Shown here: positions 24,601 to 36,600 of the stretch, piece by piece | Layout: every line of letters begins with the position of its first letter | How positions within the stretch are numbered: position 1 is the stretch's first letter | Translations under genes and position numbers: made by a program | Assembly: GCA_025200525.1 (NCBI GenBank) | Contig: CM045758.1 | Coordinates: 65,842,598-65,906,597 of the forward strand | Direction: 5' to 3' | DNA from: Camellia lanceoleosa | Taxonomy: Eukaryota; Streptophyta; Magnoliopsida; Ericales; Theaceae | Length of the DNA stretch: 64,000 nt | The notes under the pieces: generated by a model | Databases searched by the model: none | Seen by the model: only the letters and a program-made list of their open reading frames with translations | What the model was told of the DNA's origin: nothing

Positions 24601-27600
24601 TGTTTCTTACTTCGCCATGTGACTAGGTTACCATCTACAAATGTGCAATATCCGGAAGTTGATCATCTGTCAGTGACTGAGCCAGCCCAATCTACATCAG
24701 TAAATGCCTCTACACTGAGATGGCCATGTTTTGAGAAATAGAGACCCTTTCCAGGAGAAGACTTCAGGTATCTCAGGATTCTCATAACAGCCTCCAAGTG
24801 GGAAGTTCTAGGAGCATGCATAAACTGGCTCACTATGCTCACAGCAATGGCAATGTCTGGACGTGAGGGAGATAAGTATATGAGCTTGCCTACTAGCCTC
24901 TGGTATCTCCCCCTGTCCACTGGATCTCCCCCTGTCCACTGGATCTCCCTTTTGATCCTCACTCAGTTTCTGGTCCGATTCTAAAGGTGTATCACATGGT
25001 ATGCCCCCAAGCATTTCAGTTTCCTTTAGCAAGTCAAGTACATACTTCCTTTGGCATATAAAGATGCCATCCTTGGAACGAGCTACTTCAATGCCAAAAA
25101 AATACTTCAAATAGCCTAAGTCTTTGATTTCAAACCCTTTAGCCAAGTATTCTTTCAAACGAGGAATCTCCTCAACATCATCTCCTGTCAGAACAATATC
25201 ATCAACATACACAATAAGAGTTGTGGTCTTACCATGTGAGAAGTGTTTCACAAACAAGGTGTGATCAGCTTGACTTTGCTTGAACTCATATTTCAGCATA
25301 GCTTGAGTAAACCTTTCAAACCAAGCCCTAGGAGACTGCTTTAGCCCATAAAGTGACTTTCAGAGCCTGCATACTTTACCGTTGGACTTAGCATCGGCAA
25401 AACCAGGAGGAATATCCATATAGACTTTTTCTGCTAGATCTCCATGAAGAAAGACATTCTTCACATCAAATTGATGAAGGGGCCAATCCAAATTTGCAGC
25501 AAAAGAGAGTAAAATTCTCACAGAATTCATCTTAGCAACCGGTGCAAATGGCTCTTGGTAAGCCCTTAATAACCAGTCTTGCTTTGTATCGTTCAATGGA
25601 ATTATCTGCTTTATGTTTTACCATGTACGCCCACTTACACCCAACTGGATTTTTGCTGCTAGGTAACTCCACTAACTCCCAAGTGCCACTCTTGCGAAGA
25701 GCTCTCATCTCTTCCATTATGGCATGCTTCCATTCAGGAATAGAAAGAACATCCTGAAAATTGGTAGGTAGACTCATAGAAGACACTTTAGACAGAAAAG
25801 CTTTATATGACGAAGATAGATGAGAATTAGAAACCTGATTACTAATAGGATGTTGAGTACAGGACCTAACCCCCTTCCTATTAGCAATGGGAACATCAAG
25901 ATCGGAAAAAATAGGAAGAGAAGCACTAGAATTAGAATTACCTGGACTCTCAGTATAGGTGGATGACTCTGGACACTTATTCGGAGAAGAAATTGGCAGT
26001 AGAGGAAGAGAAGTAGTCTCTTGCATCCAAGTGACTTGTTATCTGTCCTTGTCCCTGATATAAACTTTGTCTGCTTCCTTTTCCTCAACAAATATTGGCT
26101 TATCATCCACTATCTGTTTAACAAGAACAGGAATCTGTTCACACCAAGGCTCCCTCTGAAGGGATGACTGTGATACCGGGGGGGGTCGGAAAATAGGGCT
26201 GAAACTCAAAGAAAGTAACATCTATGGAGACAAACCATTTGTAAATGGAAGGATAATAACACCTATAACCCTTTTTGGTGGCAGAATAACCCAGAACAAC
26301 ACACTTAAAAGACCGAGGATCCAATTTACCACGAGGAGGTGAATGATTATGGGCAAAACAAACACAACCAAAAGTCGTAGGAGGAGTGGAGAACTCGAAA
26401 GAGGTAGACCCAGACAAAACTAGAAAAGGTGTTTGTTTTTGAAGAACTTGGGTAGGAAGACGATTAATCAAATAAGCAGCAGTGAGAACCGCGTCCCCTC
26501 AATAGGATTCAGGAACCCACATCTCAAAGGATAGACAACAAGCGATATCAAAGAGATGGCAATTTTTGCGTTTTGCAACACCATTTTGTTGAAGGGTATT
26601 AGTGCATGAAGTTTGGTGAATAATGCCATGAGTGACGAAGTAAGTGGCAAGACCAGAGTCAATATATTTCCCTCCATTATCAGAACGTAGAATTTTGACA
26701 ATCGCCCCAAACTGAGTACAAACCATTTTATGGAAGTTTTGAAACACAGAAAAAACCTCACTTTTATCTTTTATCAAAAAGACCCAAGTGGCCCGGGAAT
26801 AATCATCAATGAAGGTAACAAACCATTTTTTACCGGTCAAAGACACAAAACGGAATGGACCCCATACATCAGAATGAATTAAAGAAAATGGAACTAAACT
26901 TTTATTAAAAGAAGGAACAACAGAGGCTCTGTGTTGTTTTCCAAGTTGACAAGATTCACATTGAAAATCTGACAAATTATTTTTTTCAAAAACAGAAGGA
27001 AATAAATGCTTAAGTAATAAAAAAAAGGGATGTCCTAAGTGACGGTGCCACAGCCAAATGTCATCCTTGGTTGATGGTAATTGAAGAGATAAGTGAGCCA
27101 GCTTGTTGGTCTGATCCAGAATGTAAAGACCATGTTTCTCTCTACCACTGCCAATCCTCTTCCTTGTAATGAGGTCCTGAAAAAGACAATGATCAGGAAA
27201 AAAACGTCACGCTACAATTTAAGTCACGAGTAATACGACTCAAAGATAAAAGATTAACACCAAAATTTGAAACATAGAGGACAGAAGACAAAGGGAGAAA
27301 AGAGGTAACATGAATTAAACTTTTCCTGGACACCGAGGACATAATACCATTAGCAATACGCACTTTTTCCTGACCTGAAGAGGGGTTATACTCTAAAAAT
27401 AAATTAGATGAGCTAGACATATGGTCGGAAGCACCAGAATCAATAATCTATGGTACAGTCATATGAGAGAGCAATGCACACGGGAAGGAAGCCATGTTAC
27501 CTGAATGGGCAAAAGGAGAAGAGGGTGCATCTGTAGCAGAAGTGGAGGCCAGATGGTCTAGCAAGTAGCGAAGAGCAATCTCAAAATCTGAGGCAGATAA

Positions 27601-30600
27601 CCTCGAAACATCAGCAGTAGGGGAGATAACAGGAGAGGAAGATAGTGGCTCAATAGTGTCTGAATGATGTGCCCGAGCATTGGCCCCTCGGCCTCTAGAC
27701 TGACCAGACCTAACCCCTCAAGTACCAGGACAGTCTCTTCGACCACCAGAAGGAGTCCCATGCAGCTTCTAATAGGTCTCTCGTTTGTGGCGAGGTCGAC
27801 GGTAGTAGTCACAGAAAAGATTATCCTTCTTATAGGAAGAACGAGAACCACGAGACACACGGTCTCTATCGCGAGGGGATGCAGAAACCAAGGCTGATCG
27901 ATCAGAAGTAGTAAAAGGAAGCATCGCAGAGCGGCGACTCTCCTCATTCTACACAAAAGAAAAGGCTTCCTGGAGAGAAGGAAGCACATCATTGCTAAGT
28001 ACTCTGCTTCGAACTGGATCATACTCCACATTAAGGCCTTCCAAGAACTTGAAGACCCTCTCTTGCGCCACAAATTTTCAGTAACCAGCAAAATCAGTGA
28101 GACAGATAGGCTTATAATCTTGAAGGTGATCAAGTCGCTTCCACCCATTACTAAGGAAGGTAAAATATTGGAGGATCGTCATCTCACCTTGTACCGACCT
28201 TTCAATAGAGCGACGTAACTCGAAAGACTGTGAGAAGTTCCCTTTCGGGAGTAAGTGGTATTCACGGCCTCCCAAATATCCTGTGCAGTGTCCATAAAGA
28301 GATAGCCCTCTCCAATCTCTGGGGCCATAGCATGGATCAACCAACCTATAATAAGGGAGTAGGTGATCTCTCACTGATCATAACTCGGGTCTGTGGTGAG
28401 GGGTGCTTGGATTCTGCCATCAACATACCCCATCTTTCCTATGCTCTTCAAGAAAATAGTCAGACTCTGCGACCACACTAGATAGTTCTGACCATTGAAT
28501 AGAGAAGTGATGATTTTAAGGCTAGGGTTGAGATTATCAGTCATTGTAGAAGGGATAAGGGAACTCTCGCTCTTAGGTGGCTGAGAGGGTGTGGACTCAC
28601 TAGTGAAATCTGCCATGAATATGCTACTAAGTAACCCTCAAACCCAGTGCCAATCACAAACTCGAAGATAGTAGAGGAATAGCCAACACTATGACCACAA
28701 AGAGATCAGCAAAATAAGCTTCTTCTTTTTTTTTTTCTTTTTTTTTAACGTAGCATCATTTTTATATATTTTTGTTTTTTTATTTATTTATTTTAACTAA
28801 CCAACCATTAGAAGCACTCCTAATACACTATTACAACTATATAAGAAAAGAGAGAGAGATGACGCTAAGAGTCAACGACTGCGAGAGAGATGATGCTGTG
28901 GGAGAGAGAGTCGGCAGTTGAGAGAGATTCGACGGCTGCCTAGGAGATGCCGACAGAAGCCAAGAAAGCCAGAGAAGCTGTCGGCATGCCCTAGGGTGCC
29001 TTATGATGGCCTAGGTGAGGCCCTAGAGTGCCGACAGACCCCCTAGGAGACTGACGATGGCCTGGATGGACTGTGGGATGATAGACGATGGTCTGGGTGA
29101 GAGGCTACTATGACCGACTAGGCTTCTAGAGAAGATAGAGCTGCTGGCAAACAAGAATAAGGTATGGGCTAGGGTTTAGGCTCTGATACCATGTAATTTT
29201 AGAGAAGAGAAAGAGTTAGGGAATGAGTTACACTTCATTCCATTTTATATTGATAATTGAGCAATTACATGCATAGTCTGAGAAATCAAAAAAATGAATG
29301 AATAAGAATACAACCAACTATTTCCTATTATACTACTTCCTATTCTAACACTTCTACCACAGATGCATCCTCTTCGTCATTTGCCAATTTAGGTAACTTG
29401 GCTTCCTACATATGTGCATTGCTATCTCATAAGACTATGCCATGGATTATTGATTCTGGTACTTTAGACCATATGTTGGGTTCCTCTTATTTGTTCTCAG
29501 AGTATACCCCCTCCTCAAGTCAGGAAAAAGTGCATATTGCTGATAGTACTATGTCGTCTGTGTCAGGGAAATGTTTAATTCATGCCACCTCTTCCCTTCC
29601 TTTATCTTTTGTACTCCATGTTCTCAATTTTAGTGTTAATCTTTTATCTTTGAGTCGTCTTACTCATTATTTGAATTGTAACGTGACATTTTTTCCTGAT
29701 CATTGTCTTTTTCAGGACCTTATCACGGGGAAAAGGATTGGTAGTGGTAGAGCGAAACATGGTCTCTACATTTTAGATCAGATGGACAAGTTGGCTCATT
29801 CATCTATTCGGTTACCATCGACTAACGAAGACCTTTGGCTGTGACACTATCGCTTAGGACATCCCTCATTTTTACTACTTAAGCATTTTTTCCCTTCTAT
29901 TTTTTGAGAAAAACAATGTGTCTGATTTTTAGTGTAAGTCATGTCAACTTGAAAAACAACACAGAGCTTCTTTTACTCCTTCTATTAATAAAAGTTCAAT
30001 TCAGTTTTCTTTGATTCATTATGATATATGGGGTCCCTCCCGTTTTGTGTCTTTAAAAGGTCAAAAATGGTTTGTTACTTTCATAGATGACTGTTCTAGG
30101 GCCACTTTGGTATATATAAGGTTCTATAAAGTGGTTGCGGTCGTCGTAACGGTGACGGTGGCGTGGTTGCGGTTGCGGGGTGTAAAGACCGTAGCGTAAC
30201 GGTTACGGTAACCGGAACCATTAATTTCTTTATTTTTCGCACAATTTGAAAAAAAATTACTGATATGCATATTTTTTTTCCATGATCATATTTATTGGGT
30301 TTAAAATAAATATTGATCAATTTTTGTAAATTTTTAAGTATGATCCAATATATTTCATATTTTTAAATCACTATAAACTGAGTTTTTTACATTTTATTTT
30401 AGTAATTAATGACTTTATATTATATAAAAAATCAATCACTAACTATTATATAGAAGATAAACAATGACAAAAACAAGATAATAAATAAGAGCCTAAATAT
30501 ATATATATATACATATTTTAACCAAGCCAAATAGATAATGACCACACTTATTATTATTATTTTCAAACAATATATAGATAGACACACACAAACAAAATGG

Positions 30601-33600
30601 TTGAGTGATAGCAACTGAATAGAATAGCATAGATCTTACACCTTCAACAAATCAATAACATGTTCTTTATCTTCCCTCTTCTCTCTCTCTCTCTCTCTCT
30701 CTTGCTCCTCCATCTTCTCTCTTTATCTTCCCTCTTCTCTCTATCCCTCTTGCCCCATTTTCAGCTTTTTTTTTGTGTGTGTTTTCGAAAGAAACAGTTC
30801 GGAACCGTTACGTAACGATGCATAACAGGCCGTTACGACTATTACGGCACAGTTACGACCACTACGACAGTCGCTACAGCCGACACACCTGTGAATCTCA
30901 ATCACACTGCAAAAGCGGCTGTAATGGGTGGCGGTAACCACCACAACCGTTACGTAATGGTGTTACATAACGGTTGCGGCCACTTTTTAAAACCTTGGGT
31001 ATATCTGATGAAAGACAAGCGTAAGGTGGCCCGTTGTCTATCCTTTGACATACGTGTTCCTCGATCATATTGAGGGGAAGTAGTTCTCACTACAACTTAT
31101 TTGATTAATTGTCTTCCTACCCAAGTCCTTAAAAAATAAACACCCTTTCAGGTTTTGTTCGAGTCCCTTTCTTCTGGATTCTCTATTCCTCCTAAGACCT
31201 TTGGATGTGTTTGTTTTGTCCATAATCATTCACCCACTTGTGGTAAATTAGATCCTAGGTCTCTTAAATGTGTTTTCTTAGGTTACTTTGCTACCCAAAA
31301 GGACTATAAGTGTTATCATCCTCCATCTTACAAATGGTTTGTCTCCATGGATGTCAATTTCTTTGAGTCTCAGTCGTACTTTCATCATCTCCTGTGTCCC
31401 AGTCATCCCTTCAAGAGGAGCCTTAGTGTGAAGAGATTCCTATTCCACTACCGCCAATGGTTGAACAGATAGAGGATGATGAGCCGGCGGTTATTGTGAA
31501 AAAGGTAGCAGGCAAAGTTTATGTCAAGGACAAGGATAGACAAAAAGTCACCTGGATGCAAGAGACTTCCCTTCATCTACTGCCAGCTTCTTCTCCGGAT
31601 GAGTGTCCAGAGTCATCCTCCTCTCCTGAGAGTCCAGGTAATTCTGATTCTAATGTTCCTGTTCCTGAGTTCTTAAATCTTGATGTTCCCATTGCTAATA
31701 GGAAGGGGGTTAGGTCATGTACTCAGCATCCTATTACTAATCATGTATCTTATTCTGATCTGTCTCCCTCATATAAAGCCTTTCTGTCTAAGATTTCTTC
31801 TGTGAGTCTGTCTAACAATTTTCAGGATGCTCTCTCTATTCCTGAATGGAAACATGCCATGACGGAGGAGAAAAGAGCTCTCAACAAGAATAGCACTTGG
31901 AAGTTAGTGGAGTTACCTAGAGGCAAAAATCCAGTTAGGTGTAAGTGGGTGTACACTGTAAAACACAAAGCAAACGGTTCCATAGAACGGTACAAAGCAA
32001 GACTGGTTGCTAAGGGCTTCACTCAGACTTATGGGGTAAATTATGAGGAGACATTTTCACCGGTTGCTAAGATGAACTCTGTGAGAATACTACTATCTTT
32101 CAAGCTCCGGAAGTCACTTTATGAGCTAAAGTAGTCTCCTAGGGCTTGGTTTAAAAGGTTTGCTCAAGTTATGCTGAGATACGGGTTCAAGCAAAGTCAA
32201 GCTGATCACACCTTATTTGTGAAACACTCCTCACATGATAAAGCCACAGCTCTTATTATTTATCTTAATGATATTGTTTTGACAGGGAATGATGTTGAGG
32301 AGATTCCTCGGTTGAAGGAATACTTAACCAAGGAGTTTGAAATCAAAGACTTGGGTAATTGAAGTATTTTTTGGGCATTGAAGTAGCTCGGTCCAAGGAT
32401 AGCATCTTCATATGTTAGAGGAAGTATGTACTTGACTTGCTAAAGGATACTGGAATGCTTGGAGGTAGACCATGTGATACACCTTTAGAATTGGCCCAAA
32501 AACTAAGTAAGGACCAAGGAGGGGAGCTAATGGACAGGAGGAGATACCAGAGGCTAGTGGGTAAGCTCATATACTTATCTCACTCGCATCCAGACATTGC
32601 CATTGCAGTGAGCATGGTTAGCCAGTTTATGTATGCCCCTAGAAATTCCCACTTAGGGGCAGTTATGAGAATCCTGAGGTATCTGAAATCTTCTCCTAGA
32701 AAGGATCTCTATTTCTCAAAATATGGACATCTCAGTGTAGAGGCATTTACTGATACGGATTGGGTTGGATCAGTCACTAACAGACGATCAACTTCTAGCT
32801 ATTGTACATTTGTTGGAGGCAACTTAATCACATAGTGAAGTAAGAAACAGAATGTGGTTGTTAGATCTACTGCTGAGGCAGAATTCAGGACTATAGCTTA
32901 GGATGTATGTGAGTTGCTATGGATTAAACTATTATTGAGAGACTTGGGGATCCATCAGACTGATTCCATGAGATTGTACTGTGACAACAAGGCGGCGATC
33001 AACATAGCTCATAATTCAATGCAACATGACAGAACCAAGCATGCAGAGATTGATAAGTACTTCATCAAGGAAAAGCTCACTAGTGGCGTCATATGTACTC
33101 CATTTGTGAAGACTGAGGGCCAACTAGTAGATGTTTTCACCAAAGGAATAAGGAGCAAACCATTTCATGACATTCTCAACAAGCTGAGCATCTCTTTGCA
33201 CCAGCTTGAGGGGGAGTATTAGAATAGGAAATAATATTGCATATATTTTATTCTTATTTTATTTTATTTTTCCTTGATTGATGTAATGGGTTGGCCCATA
33301 ATTTATGCCCGATGGCACTCCTGTAATTACTCATTATTATCAATATAAAAGGGGATGAGGTCTCACTGATTCCCTATCTTTGTCTCTTCTCTAAACCTAT
33401 ACTTTTTAGTCTAATGGCTATTCGTTTATTGCATAGTACTCCAGACACACTCCTCCACTTAAGCCACTCCCACCTTAATTATGTGGACCATATCCGCTCC
33501 AATCTTCTCAGTCGTCGTGATAATCGATCCTAAATAATGAAAATGTTCACTTTTAGATAGTTCTTGGTTCTCAATCTTCACTTTCATCGTGACTGTTACT

Positions 33601-36600
33601 AAAATTACACTCCATATACTCTGTCTTAGTTCTGCTTATCGTAAATCTTTTAGATGCAAGTGTTTTTTTTCCAAATCTCCAACTTAGTGTTAACTCCTTC
33701 TCTAGTCTCATCCACTAACATGGTGTCATCTACAAAAAGCATACACCATGGCACATATCTTGAATATTTGTGCGTCAACTCATCCATAACTAAAGCAAAA
33801 AGATAAGGCCTTAAGGTTGATCCTTGGTGTAACCCTACAAAAATTGGAAATTCACTCGTCTCTCTAGCAGACGATCTAATAGTAGTCACAACACCTTCAT
33901 ACATATCCCTAATCACAGCAATCTAACATTTTGTCACCCCTTTCTTCTCTAGCACCCACCATATTATATCCCAATGCACTTTATCATATGTTTTCTCAAG
34001 ATCGATAAAAATCATATGAATGTCTCTTTTCTTTTCTCTATATTTTTCTATTACTCTCCTCAAAAAATAGATCGCTTCCATTGTTGACCTACCAGGCATA
34101 AACCCAAATTGATTCTTTGACACCTCTATTATATCTCGTAATCGACATTCCATCACTCTCTCATACACTTTTATTGTGTGACACATTAACTTGATTCCTC
34201 TATAGTTGTTACAATTTTGGACATCTCCTTTATTTTTATATATTGGCGCTAAAATACTCTTCCTCCACTCCTCTGGCATTTTCCTAGTCAACAAAATCTT
34301 GCTAAATAACCTAGTTAACCAAACAACTCCCTTCTTATCCCAACATTTCCACGCTTCAATAGGTATATCATCGGGTTCTAAAGCCTTATTCAATTTCATC
34401 TTCTTAAGTGCAAACTCCACTTCAAAGTCCCTAATCCTATGATAGAACCTATAGGCTTGATTTTCTTTATTACTGCCTACTTCCTCATCCTTTGACGTAC
34501 CTCCATGTTTCTCATTTAACAACTTCTCAAAATAGTTCTTCCACTATCGCTTCATCCTTCACTAACACTTTAGAATCCTCACCCTTGATGCACTTAACCT
34601 GATTAAAATCTCTTGTTTTCCTCTATTTTATCTTAGCAAGTTTGTGTCTCTTCTTCTCTCCCTCCTTACTATCTAGTTTAGTGTATAAGTCATCATAGGC
34701 TTTCAACTTAAGTCTCCCTCACTACTTTTTTAACCTCATTATTGGCCAATCTGTAGCGCTTAGGGTTTTCCTTAGTTCTATCATTCTGCCACTTTTTAAA
34801 GCTCTCTTTTTTTGTCTTTATTACCGCTTGGACCTCCTCCCTCCACCACTAAGTTTTCCTAAAGTTGTGTCCCTTTCCTTTCGACTCTCCCAAAACTTTC
34901 CTTGAGATTCTCCTCATACAATTGGTCATCGAGTTTTACATAGTGTTAGCCTCATCTTCCAAGTCCCAAGTACATTATATTCTTGAATGTGTCTAGTTTA
35001 TCCCCTTTTAGGTCCCACCATCTAGTCCTGTGGTGCCCACTATCTTTCTGAGTTTGGTATTGCCCTTTAAAGCATAAATCTAGTACCAAAATCCTATGTT
35101 GAGATGTCAAGCTCTCTCCAGGAATCACCTTACAGTCGCTGCATTTTAGACGATCCCCTTTTCTTTAGACTGTCCCCTTTTCTTATTAGAAAGTAATCTA
35201 TTTGGCTCCTAATTGACCCACTTTTGAAGGTTATCAAATGCTTCTCTCTTTTCTTATACATAGTATTGGCCGCCACTAGGTCAGACGCCAACGCAAAATC
35301 TAAAATACTCTCTCCAGCCTCATTTCTATCACCAAAACCATACCCACCATACACCCTCTCATACCTTAGTTTATCTACTCCTACATGGCCATTGAAATCA
35401 CCACCTATTACTAGGTTCTCTCCCACTGGTACCTCTTGTAATACCTCATCCATTTGTTCCCAAAAAACTCTCTTAGTCTAATTATCTAATCCTACTTGGA
35501 GGGCATATGCACTAATAACGTTCACTATATTCTCTCCAATAACTAGTTTAACTAACATAATCCTATCACCTTTCCTAATGACCGCAACTACATTTTTTAC
35601 AAGATTCTTGGCAACTATTATTTCTACCCCATTCATGTGTCTATCCTTGCCACTATAATATAGCTTAAAACCGGTATCCTCTATTTCCCAAGATTTCTCA
35701 TCCGTTCACTTCGTTTCTTGTATGCAAACCATACTAACTTTTCTCCTAATCATGACATCTACCAATTCCATAATCTTACCAGTTAAAGTTTCTATATTCC
35801 ATGTGGCTACCCTAAATCTATAATCTTGGACTAGCTTCTTTATCTGCGCTTATCTTGAAAAACGCGGAAACCTTTGCCCATTTTTCACCGCACCCAAGTG
35901 TCGATGCGGCACCCCTTGCTCATTTGTATCTCCAGTGTTATTAAAGTTACGCTCCATGTATTCAAACTTCATTTTATTGGTCATTGATTCTAGAGCTCCT
36001 TCCCAAGCATCTAATTTAACATTTACCCCTACATTAGTTTAAAATATTCAAATATATATAGCATCTAAAGCAGAAAGATAAGAACTTAGTGTTGATCCTT
36101 GATGTAAGCCCACAGCTATAGAAAGTTCACTTGTTTATCTTGCAATTGTTCTCATTTCAAGAATAGCTCCTTTACACATGCTCATTATTATACAAGAAAT
36201 GTCTGGCCTCTAATGATTTAGTGACAAATTATTCAAAGAACAAAAAATAGATTTCATCTACATATGCTATAAGAAAAGGCCCAAACTATTTTAATCCTAT
36301 ATAAATATGAAGATAAGAACTTGCCAATAGGTTTGAATTTTCAGCAATGTATAAGAAGTGACAGGTACAAAATAAAAGAGACAAAATATCATTCCATAAG
36401 AACTTGCCAATAGGTTTAAAGTTTTAGCAATGCATAAGAAGTGACAGGTATAAAATATCGTTCCAGCGGCATAGTAGTATCTTACTGAGGGGGAAAACGC
36501 TTGATGAATACAAAATATAATTTAAACAAATGACACAAATTACAATCATTTCACAATAAGAACAAAACACATCTCATCTTTGCATAATGATTTTGGAAAC

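Larger units (their letters stand above)
24052..29350 (-). mobile_element. Ty1/copia retrotransposon B, same family as A, opposite orientation, nested in A
   Basis: The LTRs at 24052-24226 (3') and 29192-29350 (5') share TGTAATTTTAGAGAAGAG and end CTATTCTAACA on the plus strand. The primer-binding site reads TGGTATCAGAGCC on the minus strand just inside 29191, and a polypurine tract (GAGGGGGAG) flanks the 3' LTR. Flanking CTACT (24047-24051) and CTTCT (29351-29355) fit a 5-base duplication with one change. Gag, protease, integrase, RT and RNase H are all present and closely parallel copia A. Stops and frameshifts make it inactive. Confidence 0.87.
22385..33401 (+). mobile_element. Ty1/copia retrotransposon A (plus strand), itself split twice
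   Basis: The left LTR starts TGTTAGAATAGGAAATAATA at 22385, and the right LTR starts TATTAGAATAGGAAATAATA at 33217. A primer-binding site (TATCAGAGC) follows the left LTR, and a GAGGGGGAG polypurine tract precedes the right LTR. Flanks CTATT (22380-22384) and CTTTT (33402-33406) fit a 5-base target duplication with one change. The gene order gag, protease, integrase, RT and RNase H defines Ty1/copia. Copia B (24052-29350) and a MITE (30117-30997) are inserted in it, and a further piece of integrase is deleted. Confidence 0.85.
21905..36042 (-). mobile_element. L1-type LINE in the NOT1 intron, split by a copia element
   Basis: A non-LTR retrotransposon on the minus strand. Its right part (33402-36042) carries the endonuclease and most of the reverse transcriptase; its left part (21905-22384) carries the C-terminal coding end and a (GGTTT)n-like 3' tail at about 21911-21935. 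The two parts join in frame at RLK | KF once the copia insertion (22385-33401) is removed. It is in the same orientation as NOT1. Multiple stops make it inactive. The LINE's own target duplication was not identified. Confidence 0.85.
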
